A stretch of DNA of 64,000 bases from contig CM060684.1 in NCBI GenBank assembly GCA_030686995.1, forward strand, positions 9,507,897 through 9,571,896. The letters run 5' to 3'. Made by a program: the position numbers and the translations under genes. Shown here piece by piece: positions 24,339-37,039 of the stretch. The notes under the pieces are model-generated. The model ran no database searches. It saw only the letters and a program-made list of their open reading frames with translations, and was not told where the DNA came from. Each line of letters opens with the position of its first letter. Position 1 is the first letter of the stretch. Origin of the DNA: Artemisia argyi. Lineage: Eukaryota; Streptophyta; Magnoliopsida; Asterales; Asteraceae.

Positions 24339-24846
24339 CTATCGAGTCCGTAATCTTGGTATTATCCACAAGGCGTTATCTAATTCATGGCAAGTGAAAA
24401 TGGAAAAGGAAACTGACAATGGTGATAATAGTGAATGGAATACTACCCTCTTTCGCGCTATCTCGCGACATCTAAGAGGTAAAGCTGAAGTACGCACTAT
24501 GGGACGACCAATAGTGTAATAAGTAACCAACGGTGGTGGTAGTACCTGAGTAGTAAGCGTCCTACTAGTGAAGGAAAGAAAACATGCTATTTCCCCTTGT
24601 AATAAGCATCCTAATAAGTCCATTAAAATTAAGTCTGAATACTCTACCAAACGGCATTCTATGTATAGGCTGAATGAGAACCTTGCTCTTATGACAATTC
24701 AATAGTGTTAATAGTGGTGTAAGTACAGCTGGTGGTATAATGGTAGTGGAAGATGACAAGGCATCTTCAATGTCGGAATTCGACGAAAGGATAACGGCGT
24801 GGGTATCTGAAGACATGTCACTTGTAAACCAGGTCAATATAATCAT
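24339..24846 (-). pseudogene. Remnant of accessory ORF upstream of gag (element 3)
   Basis: Minus-strand frame opening MSSDTHAVILSSNSDIED at 24816, matching the start of the element 1 accessory ORF in position and pattern (MSS, hydrophobic residues, then Ser/Asp/Glu). The frame shifts near 24600 and is lost after about 24339. Element 5 has the counterpart at 36443. Confidence 0.5.
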
Positions 24847-25004
24847 ATATATATATATATATGAGTATGGGTATGAATAACTCGTACAGTGTGTGCGTAA
24901 AGCAACATGTATAGTGAATATGCACCTATGATGAAATGATGAGATGCTATGATGATGTGGTTATAGTCTAGGGTCCATGATACATTCTAGTTCGCTATAA
25001 CCTT

Positions 25005-25017
25005 AGCTCTGGTACCA
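25005..25017 (-). other. Primer binding site of element 3 (initiator tRNA-Met, degenerate)
   Basis: Plus strand AGCTCTGGTACCA, two mismatches to the tRNA end used by element 1, three bases from the LTR at 25021. Confidence 0.8.
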
Positions 25018-25020
25018 ATC

Positions 25021-25352
25021 TGTCACACCCCCAAAATACCTGAATGGCAGCAGAATGGAATACCTGGGGGTGACTGTCATAGCACCATAGTTACAGTTAT
25101 ATTGAACAAAGTGTCGTTTAGAAACTACAGCGTTTGATCATTAAAACATTCAGAGTTTACAAAGCTTAGGTCCCAAAAGAGTTTGCCAATATAGTTAAAA
25201 TAAGTTCAACAAGATCAAACGTTTCATAAGTGCAGAAAATATGGTGAGACGCGTCGACTCCGCGACTCCATGAAGGTCCAAATGTATGCAACATGAGCTA
25301 CCTTAATAACCTGAGAAATACATTGCGAAAAACGGTCAACACGAAGGTTGGT
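25021..25352 (-). repeat. Element 3 5' LTR, first piece
   Basis: Matches 16593-16932 apart from a few changes and an indel. It stops at the TTGGT duplication where element 4 inserted and resumes at 51045. Confidence 0.9.
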
Positions 25353-28200
25353 TGATTGAGCCTAAACCGTCTAATTATTATTGACCAAGGTCAATAAGTC
25401 AAAGATAGCCTAGAATCAATACTCCGGTGATAGTGTAGTGTTTCCCCGGGTCGTGAAAGTCCCAGCGAGATTGAAATGGTGCTTTTGGAATCGTTTATGA
25501 GAAAGTGGCACTGAGGACAGTAGCCAGATGATGTAGGAATGATATTGCTACTGTTATTTTGGTATTGACAAACAGATATAATATTCACAATAATCAGATA
25601 CCAGATATATGCACAAATTGACAATTAAGATCACGTATCGGACTGGAAAAGTGGGTTTTGGTATTTAACAAACTACATGGGGTGCTTTTGACACTTTTTC
25701 AAACTTGAAAATTAAAAATGAAAAAGAAATTATAAAAGTGATTAAAATAATATTAAACTATTATTTAATTAATTAAACTATTTAAAATCTAAATTAAAAT
25801 CTAACTTAAATAAACTAAAAATGACAAATGATTTAAATTATACTAAAAATTAACAAAAATATTTTCTAAACCTAAATTAGAACTTGAAGAAAGTATAAAA
25901 AATTAAAAATAATATTTTTGTCTTTTTGTGGTTTTGTAATTAATTAAAAACTATTTAACTTAATTAAACTAATTAAACTACTTTTAATTTATATTAATAC
26001 TAAATTAACTTAGAAAATTAAGATAAAATTTATAACATTATTTAACCATCACTGGAATCCTAAAAAATTATAAAAACTCTAAAATTATGTTTTAAGATTA
26101 AACAACTAATTATTTATCTATTAATTAACTTAAATCTATTTTAAACAAATAAAATAAGGAAAATAGAAAATGAACAGTAGAATCTCAAAATTTATTTTCT
26201 AAAAACTTATTATATTATATTAGAACTAGAAAAATTATAAAAACTAGATTTAACCTTATAAAAACTAATTAAGCTATTTAATATTTGATATTAATTGATA
26301 ATAAAGAAAATTAAAATTAAATCTAATTAACACTAAATGACAAAATAAAAATCTGAAAAAATTATCAAAATTACTTTACTATCTAAGGTATTTAATAAAA
26401 ATATAAAAACACTAGTGACTTAATTAAAATATAAAAATGAAAATTAAAATTAACTTGAATTAAATAGAAACTATCACTTGTTTTAAATTGGTTTTTTCTT
26501 GGATTTTCTTTTACAAACTAACTTAACTAATGAAAATGAGAAACTTTTGTAAAAACACTTTTAAAATCAGCTTATAAATAAGCTGTGACACCCCCTTGTC
26601 TTAAACAGTTGACTTTGGTTGACTGTTTGGTCAAATAAGGTCAAATGGCCTTGGGTGGGGTCCACAATGGTGAAATCAGATACAAACAAGTTTAACAAAC
26701 TTAATTAAGCTAGGAACAACAAATAATAAGCACAAATAAGCTGATAAGGGAAGAAATAAGCACTTGAAATATCAAACTGAACCAGGTTTTGGGGACAAAC
26801 TTTAAGGCTTAAACTAGGTGGGGTCCACTTGTCCCAAGGTCAAACAAATGGTCAAACCTAGGACTCTGGTAGGAGGGGGGATGTAAAAACCTATCTATGG
26901 GGTCTGGGGTCCACTGAGGTGGTCACAAAACACCACCAAAGTGGTGGTGGTGACTGGGTGACTGGGTGAGCAGGGCACAAGCTTGCCCTGCAGGTCACTT
27001 TGAGGGAGTGTGGGACCCACTTAAACTTCTAAATAAATTAAGCAAAAAATTAAGCTGATAGATTAGCTGATAGACTTTTATCACACAAAATTTCAAGACC
27101 TAATATCCATTACACATTTCTCAATTAAAGTTGGAAATTTGGTGAAAATCTGAGAAGGTGACTTTTGACTTTTTGACAAGAACTTGACAATTGACTTTTG
27201 TGAACTTCCAATGACTCCTACTGATCCAATATGATGTATTAAGATTCACTTGAACTTAATCACTCTATATTAACTACTTAATAAGCTAATGATGTGGTTT
27301 TTGACACTAAAAACTCTCACAGTTAACTGTGAGAGGGTAATTTTTGAGTTTTTGACTTTGAATCAAAATGACAACTGAATTAAGACTTTAAAACCAACAA
27401 ATAACACTATTGAATGCTTTCTATGCTTGTGTTGTCTTCTGAGAACCTCAACAACACATCCAACCAAACTGAACCAAACACCCCTATTGTTAAACTGTTT
27501 TAAACTTTTCAAGACAAATGGTTACTAGGGGGTACAAACTTACTTCCAAGCAACAAATTATAATGATTGTAACTGGTTTTAAGCACTTAAGAATCAGATG
27601 ATCAAATAACTCATACAAACTTAACACCAAAGCTTAATGAGACAGTTAAAACTCAAAATTTTAAATAACTAACTACTTTAACCAACAAGATGTGAATTTT
27701 AAGCTAAAGATTATCTAAACAATATTTAAATACCACAAACAAACAGAAATTAACAACTGTAAGCAAACAATCAATCAAAAAGCTAAACTAGGAATTTTAA
27801 TTAAAAATTTAAATAAGCAATTCCTTACTAGGTTACCCTCAGCATGAACAGAGGGTTTTCCTTTGTAGCCTATCTTTAGATAGGCCAACTTCACTCAATC
27901 CAGCTCCTCAATAGTGCTTAGAACCTGAAACAAAGATCAAACATACAAACAGTTGACTTATGTTGACTTTTTTTAACTTTTTGTTTATTCTTCTAATGTA
28001 GCTGAATTTTAAAGTTTCTAAAGCTTAGATAAGCTTATGGGAGCTTATATGATCCTATTCAGTCCATCATGAGAGCTTAAATTCCATCAGACAACCATGA
28101 AGATTACAAAGTGGAATTTGAAAATTGCAATAACAAATTAAGCTGAGAAAACTGGCATATATTAATGAAAATAGCTTAACAATACATGGAATTAAATTCT
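25353..28200 (-). repeat. Element 4 3' LTR, truncated
   Basis: Aligns with 46977-49824 (both 2848 bp). It is AT-rich, with a perfect 22-bp palindrome at 27314-27335. It lacks the counterpart of 49825-51039, which carries the likely promoter, and is joined at 28201 to a poly(T) run and hairpin repeats. Confidence 0.9.
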
Positions 28201-28210
28201 GTACATACAA

Positions 28211-28212
<2 letters not shown>

Positions 28213-28256
<44 letters not shown>
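28213..28256. repeat. Poly(T) run, 44 bases
   Basis: Uninterrupted T44 on the plus strand (poly(A) in element 4 sense), between the truncated 3' LTR and the hairpin repeats. Its length may be inexact in assembly. Confidence 0.9.
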
Positions 28257-28257
<1 letters not shown>

Positions 28258-28270
28258 AGACTCACTACCT

Positions 28271-28608
28271 CCCAGGCTTGTGTTAGGTTTACCACGCAAG
28301 CTAATCACTTGTGAATGATTAACTGTAATAAATTTGCCCTAACAGCCCGGGAGTTGAATGATAAAGTTTATAATATACATACACCTTCCAGGTTTGTGTC
28401 AGGTTTACCACGCTAGCTAATCACTTGTGAATGATTAACTGTAATAAATCTGTCCTGACAGCCTGGAAGATGAATAATAAAGTATATAATATACATACAC
28501 TTCCCAGGCTTGTGTCAAGTTTACCACGCTAGCTAATCACTTGTGAATGATTAACTGTAGTAAATTTGTCCTGACAGCCCGGGATTTGAATGACATAATA
28601 TACATACA
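28271..28608. repeat. Three tandem ~116-bp hairpin units in element 4 3' region
   Basis: Units start near 28271, 28387 and 28503. Each has a stem of CCAGG plus TGTCAGG pairing with CCTGACA plus CCTGG across the unit, and an inner TAATCA/TGATTA stem. Tandem repeats in the 3' untranslated region are known for Tat/Ogre-type elements. Confidence 0.85.
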
Positions 28609-28664
28609 AAACATGTTTATTGAATTTTGAAAAATATTTACTTTTGAAACGGTGGGGGATGGCC

Positions 28665-28677
28665 ACTCCCCCACACT
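28665..28677 (-). other. Polypurine-tract-like motif of element 4
   Basis: Minus strand AGTGTGGGGGAGT, the form common before Athila/Tat LTRs. Here the LTR start that should follow is missing, so this may be a displaced or unused copy. Confidence 0.5.
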
Positions 28678-28778
28678 AGGGTGGTAGAAAGTAGAAAGAA
28701 GTCAGAAATACGGGTGAAAACCCATATATGCTGCTAATTTTTGTTCACCGAGTCACTAGCTTGACTCGATCCCCGAAT

Positions 28779-30213
28779 TCATTGGTCCATGGGGAAAGTT
28801 TGGAGATCAGGGACAACCATGGGTAGTGTATCCTCTCCAAAATAATGTTTCAATCTGTGACCATTCACTTTGAAGTTGGGACCTTCGGGTTGAGATAACT
28901 CAACAGTCCCGTATGGGTAAACTTTAGCAATGGTGAATGGTCCGGTCCATCGGGTTTTTAATTTCCCCGAGAAGATCTTTAATCTTGAATTGAAAAGAAG
29001 AACTCTGTCACCGACGTTGAAAACTCGGTTCTTAATTTTAGAGTCATGAATCTTCTTTGTCTTTTCTTTGTAGATCAAAGAGTTCTCGTAGGCTTGATCA
29101 CGAAGTTCGTTTAATTCATTGATTTGAACCTTACGGTGATCACCCGCTTTATGAAGGTCGTAGTTAGCTTGTTTCAAGGCCCAGTAGGCTTTGTGCTCGA
29201 GCTCGATCGGTAAATGACACGCCTTCCCGTATACAAGCTTGTATGGAGTGCACCCGATGGGTGTTTTGTAAGCTGTACGAAAGGCCCAGAGTGCATCATC
29301 TAGTTTATCCGACCAGGAAGCACGGTTTTCACCTACTGTCCTCTCAAGAATCCGTTTAATTCCACGGTTGGAAACCTCCACCTGCCCACTTGTTTGGGGG
29401 TGATATGCGGTGGAAAGACGATGAGTAACACCGTATTTCAGCATGACTTTTGCAAATTGATCATTGCAAAAGTGAGTACCGCAATCACTAATGATGGCAC
29501 GTGGGGTTCCAAAACGAGCAAAGAGGGATTTCAAGAATTTCACAACTACTCGGGCATCGTTAGTGGGTAAGGCCTTAGCCTCAACCCATTTTGACAAATA
29601 GTCAACAGCCACGAGTATGTATTTGTTTCCACGAGAAGATGGGAATGGCCCCATAAAGTCAATGCCCTAGACGTCAAAGATTTCACAAACTTGAATAGCA
29701 TTTTGTGGCATTTCGTTCTTTTGTGAAATATTCCCGTGACGCTGACAAGCATCACAGGCTTTGACTAACTCGTGGGCATCCTTATAGATTGTGGGCCAAT
29801 AGAAACCGGAATCAAACACCTTTTTGGCGGTGTAGTTAGGACTATGGTGGCCCCCGGTGGGTCCAGCATGGCAAGCCTTGAGAATATCAGTGGCTTCCTG
29901 TCCGTATACACATCGCCTGATGACTTGATCGGCACAGATTTTGAAGAGGAAGGGGTCGTCCCAGAAGTAGTGTTTAACGTCTTTGAAGAATTTTTTCTTT
30001 TGTTGGGACGTTAACCCCTTCACTATGAAGTTACCCGCATGGTAGTTTGCAAAGTCGGCAAACCATGGGGTAGTAGAGTCACCACGAAAAGCAACCGCAT
30101 TGAGTGTCTCGAGAGGAAATGTTTCATTTATTTCCTTTTTCTCGGACACATCTTGATGAGGGTTCTCTAATCGTGAGAGATGATCAGCAGCAAGGTTCTC
30201 GGCTCCTTTTTTT
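28779..30213 (-). pseudogene. Integrase of element 4, frameshifted and with a nonsense codon
   Basis: Minus-strand integrase downstream of RNase H. It is out of frame with the upstream part because of a run of seven A at 30207-30213 (six would keep the frame). A zinc-binding region is seen (HAGPTGGHH then CDACQRHG). The core is interrupted by TAG at 29667-29669 where a Trp codon would fit. After it the core shows the Asp of VAVDYLSKW, the Asp of ISDCGTHF and the Glu of QVEVSNR, with D,D(35)E spacing, and a C-terminal [12 protein letters not shown] region. It ends at 28779. No chromodomain. Confidence 0.88.
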
Positions 30214-32778
30214 ATCACGGATAATGATATCAAATTCCTGAAGGAGGAGAACCCAACGAAGAAGCCTCGGCTTTGCATCTTGTTTTGCAAATAGGTATTT
30301 CAAAGCCGAGTGATCTGTGTATACTACGCATTTAGTCAAGATTAGGTATGACCGGAATTTCTCGAAGGCATACACCACAGCTAGGAGTTCTTTTTCAGTG
30401 GTGGTGTAATGACCTTGAGCCTCAGTCATAGTTTTGCTTGCGTAGTGTATGGGCTGAAAGTATTTTGCTTTTCGTTGCCCCAAGACCGCACCTATGGCAA
30501 AATCACTAGCATCGCACATAAGCTCAAAAGGTTGGTCCCAATCGGGGGCAACAAGAATCGGTGCCTCGGTAAGCTTTTTCTTTAATGTTTCAAAAGCTTC
30601 GATGCACTCAGGAGAGAAGATGAAAGGAGCATCCTTCTCGAGGAGATGGGTCATAGGCCGGGCAATCTTAGAAAAATCTTGGATAAACCTACGGTAGAAG
30701 CCGGCATGACCCAAAAAGCTCCGAACACCTTTTACGGTGGTGGGATGAGGTAATTTGGCAATGACAGCGATTTTAGCTCTGTCAACCTCGATCCCGTTTT
30801 TTGAAATCTTATGGCCGAGGACAATGCCCTCCTTGACCATAAAGTGGCTCTTCTCCCAGTTGAGACTTAGATTCGTTTCTTTGCAACGTTTAAGCATCTG
30901 TTCCAAGTGGGAGAGGCAAGTCTGAAATGAATCCCCGATGACTGAAAAGTCATCCATGAATACCTCCATAGTTTTCCCGATCATGTCGGAAAAAATAGAC
31001 ATCATGCATCTCTGGAACGTGCCTGGTGCATTACATAAGCCGAAAGGCATACGTCTGTAGGCAAAAGTTCCGTAGGGGCATGTGAAGGTAGTCTTCTCTT
31101 GATCCTGGGGATCAATGGGGATTTGGAAGTAACCCGAGAAGCCATCGAGGAAGCGGTAGTATTCATTCCCCGCAAGTCTTTCGAGCATTTGGTCCATAAA
31201 AGGGAGAGGAAAATGGTCTTTACGGGTGGCTTCATTCAACTTTCGATAGTCAATACAAACCCGCCAACCCGTGACCAAACGAGTTGGAATCAACTCGTTA
31301 TCCTCGTTGGTGACAACGGTAATGCCACCCTTTTTGGGAACACAATGAATTGGGCTAACCCAAGGACTGTCAGATATAGGGTAAATCAATCCCGCATCAA
31401 GAAGTTTAAGAACTTCTTGTTTGATAACTTCGTGGATTTTGGGATTTACCCTTCTCTGATGTTGCACAGCTGGTTTAAAGTCATCCTCCATTAAGATTTT
31501 ATGAGTACAAAAGTTCGGGCTTATGCCCTTAATGTCGGAGAGTTTCCAAGCAATTGCTTGTTTGTTTGACTTAAGAACCTTTAGGAGTGCAGCCTTTTCC
31601 TCATCTTTTAAGTCTTTGGCAATAATGACGGGTAATTTATTATCACCCTCCAGAAATGCATATTCTAGATGAGGAGGCAAGTCCTTGAGCTCAACCTCGG
31701 GAAAGTCTTCAGTTATTTCAACATTTTTGACTTCCGCTTTATGAAGTATTTGTGGAGACGGAGAGGATGAAGGATCGTCATTTAACAATCTTTCAAGGAG
31801 AAGAATGTCCCCCTCCGGGTCAAGATAGTTTTCATCAACTCCATCGGGAATTGAGCTATCTTGAGCAAGAAAAGCCTCGAGCTCTTCCAAAAGGAAGTCA
31901 CCTCCCTCAAACGGAGTGAGGGAGGGGGAAGAGTCGGAAATGATAGGGTCAGTAGAAAGACTGCCACTGGATGAGAAACCAAGGACCTCTTGAGAATACT
32001 CCTCAGACGCAACATCAATGATATCAATACGGTTAACCGTTTCAGCGTCATAGTTGGAGGAGTATCTTGAGGTCTGATCAAGATTGAATGTGATGGCTTC
32101 GCCACCAACACGTAGAGTGATTTCTTCTTCGAATACATCGATCAAAGCACGACGCGTTCTTAAGAATCCTCTCCCAAGAATGAGAGGGACTCGTGGGTCA
32201 GCATCGAAATCAACAATCACGAAATCTGCCGGAAAGTGGAACTTTCCTACTTTCACAAAGATATCTTCGGCAATGCCGAGAGGACGGGATATGGTACGGT
32301 CTGCAAGCTCGAGTGTCATGCAGGTCGGAGTGAGAGTAGGAAGAGAAAGCCTTTTCCAGACTGAGTAAGGCATCAGGTTAATGCTTGCGCCAAGATCGGC
32401 CAATGCAAAGCATTCAACCATCCCAGGGAAAATACATGGATCTCCAAGCTTTTCGGGAAGCTTTTTCAAGAGCACTGCTGAGCAATGCTCGTTAAGAGGA
32501 GTTTTTGCCATCTCACAAAGTTTTTCTTTGTTGCTTATCAGATTTTTGATTGTTGAAGCAAACTTAGGGATGAGAAGAAGAGCGTCCGCGAAGCTAATAT
32601 CAAAGTGTAATTCTTGGAAAATTTGATAAAATTTTTCCATCTGATGGTTAGCTTTTTCGCGGTTCTTTTGTTCAGTCACTCGTGAAGGATATGGAATTGA
32701 CGGCTTAGGGTTATTCTTTGAGATTTCATCAGGACACACAGGAGGATCAAATAGAACTTTCGGCTTACGAGCCGGGAC
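30184..32778 (-). CDS. Protease, reverse transcriptase and RNase H of element 4 (5' part split off)
   Basis: Open minus-strand frame continuing gag (44617-46356) on the far side of element 5; removing one CGGGA copy puts both parts in the same frame. Counting from the local ATG at 32799, which lies in element 5 LTR and so is not native, protease DLGAS is at 135-139, reverse transcriptase about 440-650 with FMDD at 614-617, and RNase H about 755-855 with Asp near 763 and 829. The frame ends after a one-base expansion in an A run (30207-30213), so the last residues are not native. As it stands it cannot be expressed from its own promoter. Confidence 0.9.
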   Translation of the reverse strand, partial: VPARKPKVLFDPPVCPDEISKNNPKPSIPYPSRVTEQKNREKANHQMEKFYQIFQELHFDISFADALLLIPKFASTIKNLISNKEKLCEMAKTPLNEHCSAVLLKKLPEKLGDPCIFPGMVECFALADLGASINLMPYSVWKRLSLPTLTPTCMTLELADRTISRPLGIAEDIFVKVGKFHFPADFVIVDFDADPRVPLILGRGFLRTRRALIDVFEEEITLRVGGEAITFNLDQTSRYSSNYDAETVNRIDIIDVASEEYSQEVLGFSSSGSLSTDPIISDSSPSLTPFEGGDFLLEELEAFLAQDSSIPDGVDENYLDPEGDILLLERLLNDDPSSSPSPQILHKAEVKNVEITEDFPEVELKDLPPHLEYAFLEGDNKLPVIIAKDLKDEEKAALLKVLKSNKQAIAWKLSDIKGISPNFCTHKILMEDDFKPAVQHQRRVNPKIHEVIKQEVLKLLDAGLIYPISDSPWVSPIHCVPKKGGITVVTNEDNELIPTRLVTGWRVCIDYRKLNEATRKDHFPLPFMDQMLERLAGNEYYRFLDGFSGYFQIPIDPQDQEKTTFTCPYGTFAYRRMPFGLCNAPGTFQRCMMSIFSDMIGKTMEVFMDDFSVIGDSFQTCLSHLEQMLKRCKETNLSLNWEKSHFMVKEGIVLGHKISKNGIEVDRAKIAVIAKLPHPTTVKGVRSFLGHAGFYRRFIQDFSKIARPMTHLLEKDAPFIFSPECIEAFETLKKKLTEAPILVAPDWDQPFELMCDASDFAIGAVLGQRKAKYFQPIHYASKTMTEAQGHYTTTEKELLAVVYAFEKFRSYLILTKCVVYTDHSALKYLFAKQDAKPRLLRWVLLLQEFDIIIRDKKRSREPCC

Positions 32779-32783
32779 CGGGA

Positions 32784-35700
32784 TGTCACAACTCACCATT
32801 TCAGGTCATTTCCCGAACTTTGGAAAAACACTATTCATCAAACACTATTCATCAAAACACTATTCATCAGTTTACTATTCATCGTTTTCGAGGTCAATTT
32901 GATATTCTGAGAAACTTTTGGGAAATTTACTATTCACAAAACACTATTCATTGCGGGAAAAGATTTCATCATTCACATGCATTACACATTTCATCGTAAA
33001 TTTAGTTTACGGGTATTCAAATTCGCGTAACCGTATTGGTTCAGGTGCGAATTCATGCATTATCAGTAATAACACTTCATACGGACTGGGGATAGTCTGC
33101 ATATCATCAGTAGGTCATTTACATGTTATACCACTCTTAGGATTTTCAAATTACTATATTCAGTATATTTAACGTTTTACGTATTATGATTTCTAAATAA
33201 ACGTTAACACCCGGTTTATACACGACGAATATATCTAAATATTCCCACAATGGTCCCGACATATTTTTATATCCATTTTAACATCATAAAAGTTATAACA
33301 TTCAGTTACCCAGTATTTTGGAAATTTATTTTATTTATAACGTACGCGTATGAATATAACGACGGTTTTCGTGAAACCTAAACAATAATCACCCGATCAC
33401 TCAGTAAATGTACCCAACATATTTTTAATATGTTTTTATCATTATTATGACTTTATTTCATCCCGGTTAACTTCGTGAACGATTATTGCTATTAAACCCG
33501 GTACCCGATTATGACTAATACTTACACTAAACCACAACTAATAATACACTACATTTCCCAAGTGATCAAAACCGTTTTGGCTACTCCTTTTCACACCCAA
33601 AACCGGCCCAAGACCACACCCTTTTAACCTCTTGCATTAATTCCTAGTTTTATACTAATAAACTCCTAAAAACATAACTTTACCAAATTCAAGAATCATA
33701 ATACACCATTTTAGATAAGAAAGAAAATTTGCTCATCTCTTTTCCTCTCTTCATCCACACGACCCAATAATAACACCATGATCAAGTGATCATTTTTCAT
33801 AAGTTATAACACTAAACTTGTTCCTTTTACATGCCTAATCAAGAATCAAGCAACAAAAACACAAGAACATCAAGCATAATCATCATATAATCATCTCATT
33901 TTATCAAGTAAGTTATCAACTTTATTTTTTCATGGATCATCTTATTTTTACATGTATTACATGATTTCCATGCTAAAAATCATGTGCAACTAGCTATACC
34001 ACCCTTTATTTTGTCAAAAATGGAACATACAAACCCTAACTTTTTATTTATGAATCCCCTTGCTATAATAACTTGGTTAGGAGTCCATGGCACCCTAAGA
34101 AGGTGTATGGTAGGATTAGATTAGCTAGGTGGTGATTACAAGAGATTTGGTTGAAGTAGAAACTAGTTTTGGACATGAAAAATGGATTTCTAACAAATAT
34201 AGATACATGCTGTCCCATTTTTGTAAATCCAGAAAAATCAGGGGATTCCGGGTAACTTTGGGCTAAAGATTTAGAAAATACTTTCAAAAATGAAGCCGTG
34301 TGCGAAAGAATGGATTAAAACGAGTTTATAACGAAGAAGTTATGACTTTTGCAAGATTGTTGACGAAAAGTATTTTCTGAAAATTTGTTTGCTGTTGGAC
34401 GTTTTTCATTGGACAAAAAGAGACTTTAGACGTAACCCGGAGGAGCCGAGCTTTCCAAAATATATTACTACATACTAAGACGTAACCGTGGATATAAAGA
34501 ACAAGTAAAACGGACTTATAACGACCAAGATATACACGTTTCAAAATCGGCGAAACTCTATTTATTTCCATCAGCTTTTTAGCAAAATATTACTAAGTAT
34601 AGAAAAACAGTTTTTGTAAGACATCATGTTGCGAGCCAATTTACTCATTGATAAACTCATTTCTGGAAAATTTACATCATTGACAAAAAGTTAGTTCACC
34701 CAGCCTAGTTTTCAAAACATCCAGCCGTTTGTCAAAAGGATTTATAACGAACAACTTATGGACTCCCAAACTTTCCCGAAAACTGCCCAGAATCTGCCAA
34801 AACAGCCCAGACACCTCACTTGACGGCTAATTATCTTTATGATCGAGACCTGTATGGACAAACTTCACTTCTGTGACTTTTTAGATATGGTGAAAATCTT
34901 CCCAAAACTACTGAGCTTCTTTCCTAACTCTTAATATTCACTATTTCACGACTAGTTTTATGAGACCGTTTTGTCACTAATAGAAGTAATAATACTTCTA
35001 CGTACTAAATTCTAGATTTTCTAGAAATATTAACCAAGTACCAAATTTTATAACTAATGAAGTATTAGTTATTACAAGTATATTTTCATTAGTACAAGGC
35101 GTTATTTCAAGGATTTCTAACCGAGGATTTCAACACAAACATTGGTACATACGATATATATATAAGTATATATATTACAACTAGTTTATTTTTCTAATAG
35201 CCATATTTTCCTAAGTCTGGGAATATATACTTTTGATAACAACAAGTGTTTTTCAAAGAGTAGAGTGGTATAGGAAACATGTGCATGGACATTCATAACA
35301 TCATTTCATGATCTAAAGTAGATCATTCATCATTCATATTAGGTTGCGGCTAGTGTGCGCACCTTGTTTTTCAGCTCATTACATGTTCATGGTACCATCA
35401 TATTGGGTTGCAGCAGCTAATTTGTTCATTGGTGTTCATTTCATTTCATCACAGTTTCATCAGTTAAGGTGAGTTTTCATAGCCCCGTTTTCAATTCAAT
35501 ATTTTTGATTGTTTTCAAATCCCACGGGGGGAATACATTGCATCAATCATTTTAGTACGAGCCCAAGTATTCAAACATGTACATTGCTTAAGTTACCTTG
35601 CCATGTGATAAGTCCCCTGTAACATCATGAACCGTTAATTTACCGTTAAGCGAGAGTGAGTGGATAGATCTATCGAGGGTGACGCCTCCATCCGTGGTAG

Positions 35701-36240
35701 TGATTACCAACAGTAAGCGGATGCATGTCATGTCTTTTACATTTGAATGTTTCGGCAGAACATTCGGGAGGGGCATAGAGTTTCATCAGTCATAGCTTCG
35801 GTGTCATGAGCTTAAGGCTATTGTACAATTTTCATGAGATTTTTATCTTGCACTTTTACTTGTGGTGGCCGTACATCATTACATTTTACAAACCTATGGA
35901 ATTCACCAACATTCGTGTTGACGTTTTAGCAATGTATTTCAGGTTATTAAGGTAGCTCATGAGACATGCATTTGGACCTTCATGGAGTCGCGGAGTCGAC
36001 GCGTCTCATCATTATTTCATGCACTTATGTAAACATTTGATCTAGTACTACTTGTTTTTCATAAACATGCAACACATTTTGGGGACCTCATTTTGTAAAC
36101 TCTGAATTATTTCAATGATCAAATGCAGTATTTTCCAAACGACACTTTAGGTCGTTCAATGTAACTGTAACTGTGGTGCTATGACAGACACCCCCAGGTA
36201 TTCCATTCCGCTGCAAGTCAGGTAAATTGGGGGTGTGACA
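32784..36240 (+). repeat. Element 5 5' LTR (3457 bp)
   Basis: Begins TGTCACAACTCACC and ends GGGGGTGTGACA. It opens with a cluster of short CACTATTCATCA-type repeats (32830-32950). No gene; short ORFs here also occur in the other LTR and are chance. Confidence 0.93.
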
Positions 36241-36243
36241 GAT

Positions 36244-36257
36244 TGGCATCAGAGCTA
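36244..36257 (+). other. Primer binding site of element 5 (initiator tRNA-Met, degenerate)
   Basis: TGGCATCAGAGCTA, two mismatches to TGGTATCAGAGCCA, three bases from the LTR end. Confidence 0.82.
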
Positions 36258-36442
36258 AGGTTATAGCGAACTAGGATGTATCTTGGACCCTAGACTATAA
36301 CCACATCAGCATAGCATCTCATCATTTCATCATAAGTGCATAATCATGATACATGTTGTTTTATACATACCCTGTGCGAGTTATTTATACTCATATCCGT
36401 ATATATATGTATATCATTTTATTGACCTGGTTCACAAGTGAC

Positions 36443-36880
36443 ATGTCTTCAAATACTCACCCTGACATCCTTTTATCGGATTCCGACATTGATGATGCCT
36501 TGTCATCTTCCACTACCATTATACCACCAGTTGCATTTACACCACCATTAGTACTATTGATTTGCCATAGGAACAAGGTTTTCCTATCATTCAGCCCGTA
36601 CATAGAATGCCTTTTGATAGTGTATTCAGAATTAATCTTAATGGACTTATTAGGATACTTATTGCAAGGAAGATAGTGTGTTTTCTTTCCATCACTAGTA
36701 GGGCACTTACTACTCAGGTACTATCACCACCATCAGTTACTTATTACACTATTGGCCTTCCCACAGTGTGTACTTTAGTTTTACCTTTTGGATGTCGCGA
36801 GGTAGCACGAAAGAGGGTAGTATTTCATTCACTGGTACCATCATTGTCATTTCCTTTTCCATTCCCACTTGCCATGAACT
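36443..36880 (+). pseudogene. Remnant of accessory ORF upstream of gag (element 5)
   Basis: Opens MSSNTHPDILLSDSDIDD, close to the element 3 copy and like the element 1 ORF. The frame shifts near 36600 and 36670, and coding likeness ends at about 36880. It lies between primer site and gag, as in element 1. Confidence 0.5.
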
Positions 36881-37039
36881 AGATGACATCTAGTAGATAA
36901 AACCAATAACACGGACTCAACAGAAACATCCGCAGATTCTTCAGGAATGGTTCAGAACCTACATTATCTAAGATTTGATAGATGCACAACTTCAGATACC
37001 ACTTCAGGACTATCCCAACCTTATGATGCCACAAACCTG

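Noticed and set aside
28271..28608. CRISPR-like regular repeats
   Set aside because: Units are ~116-bp tandem hairpins without unique spacers, in a plant retrotransposon 3' region.
32779..32799. ATG and first codons of the element 4 pol ORF
   Set aside because: The ATG is in the element 5 LTR and target duplication; the native frame comes from gag.
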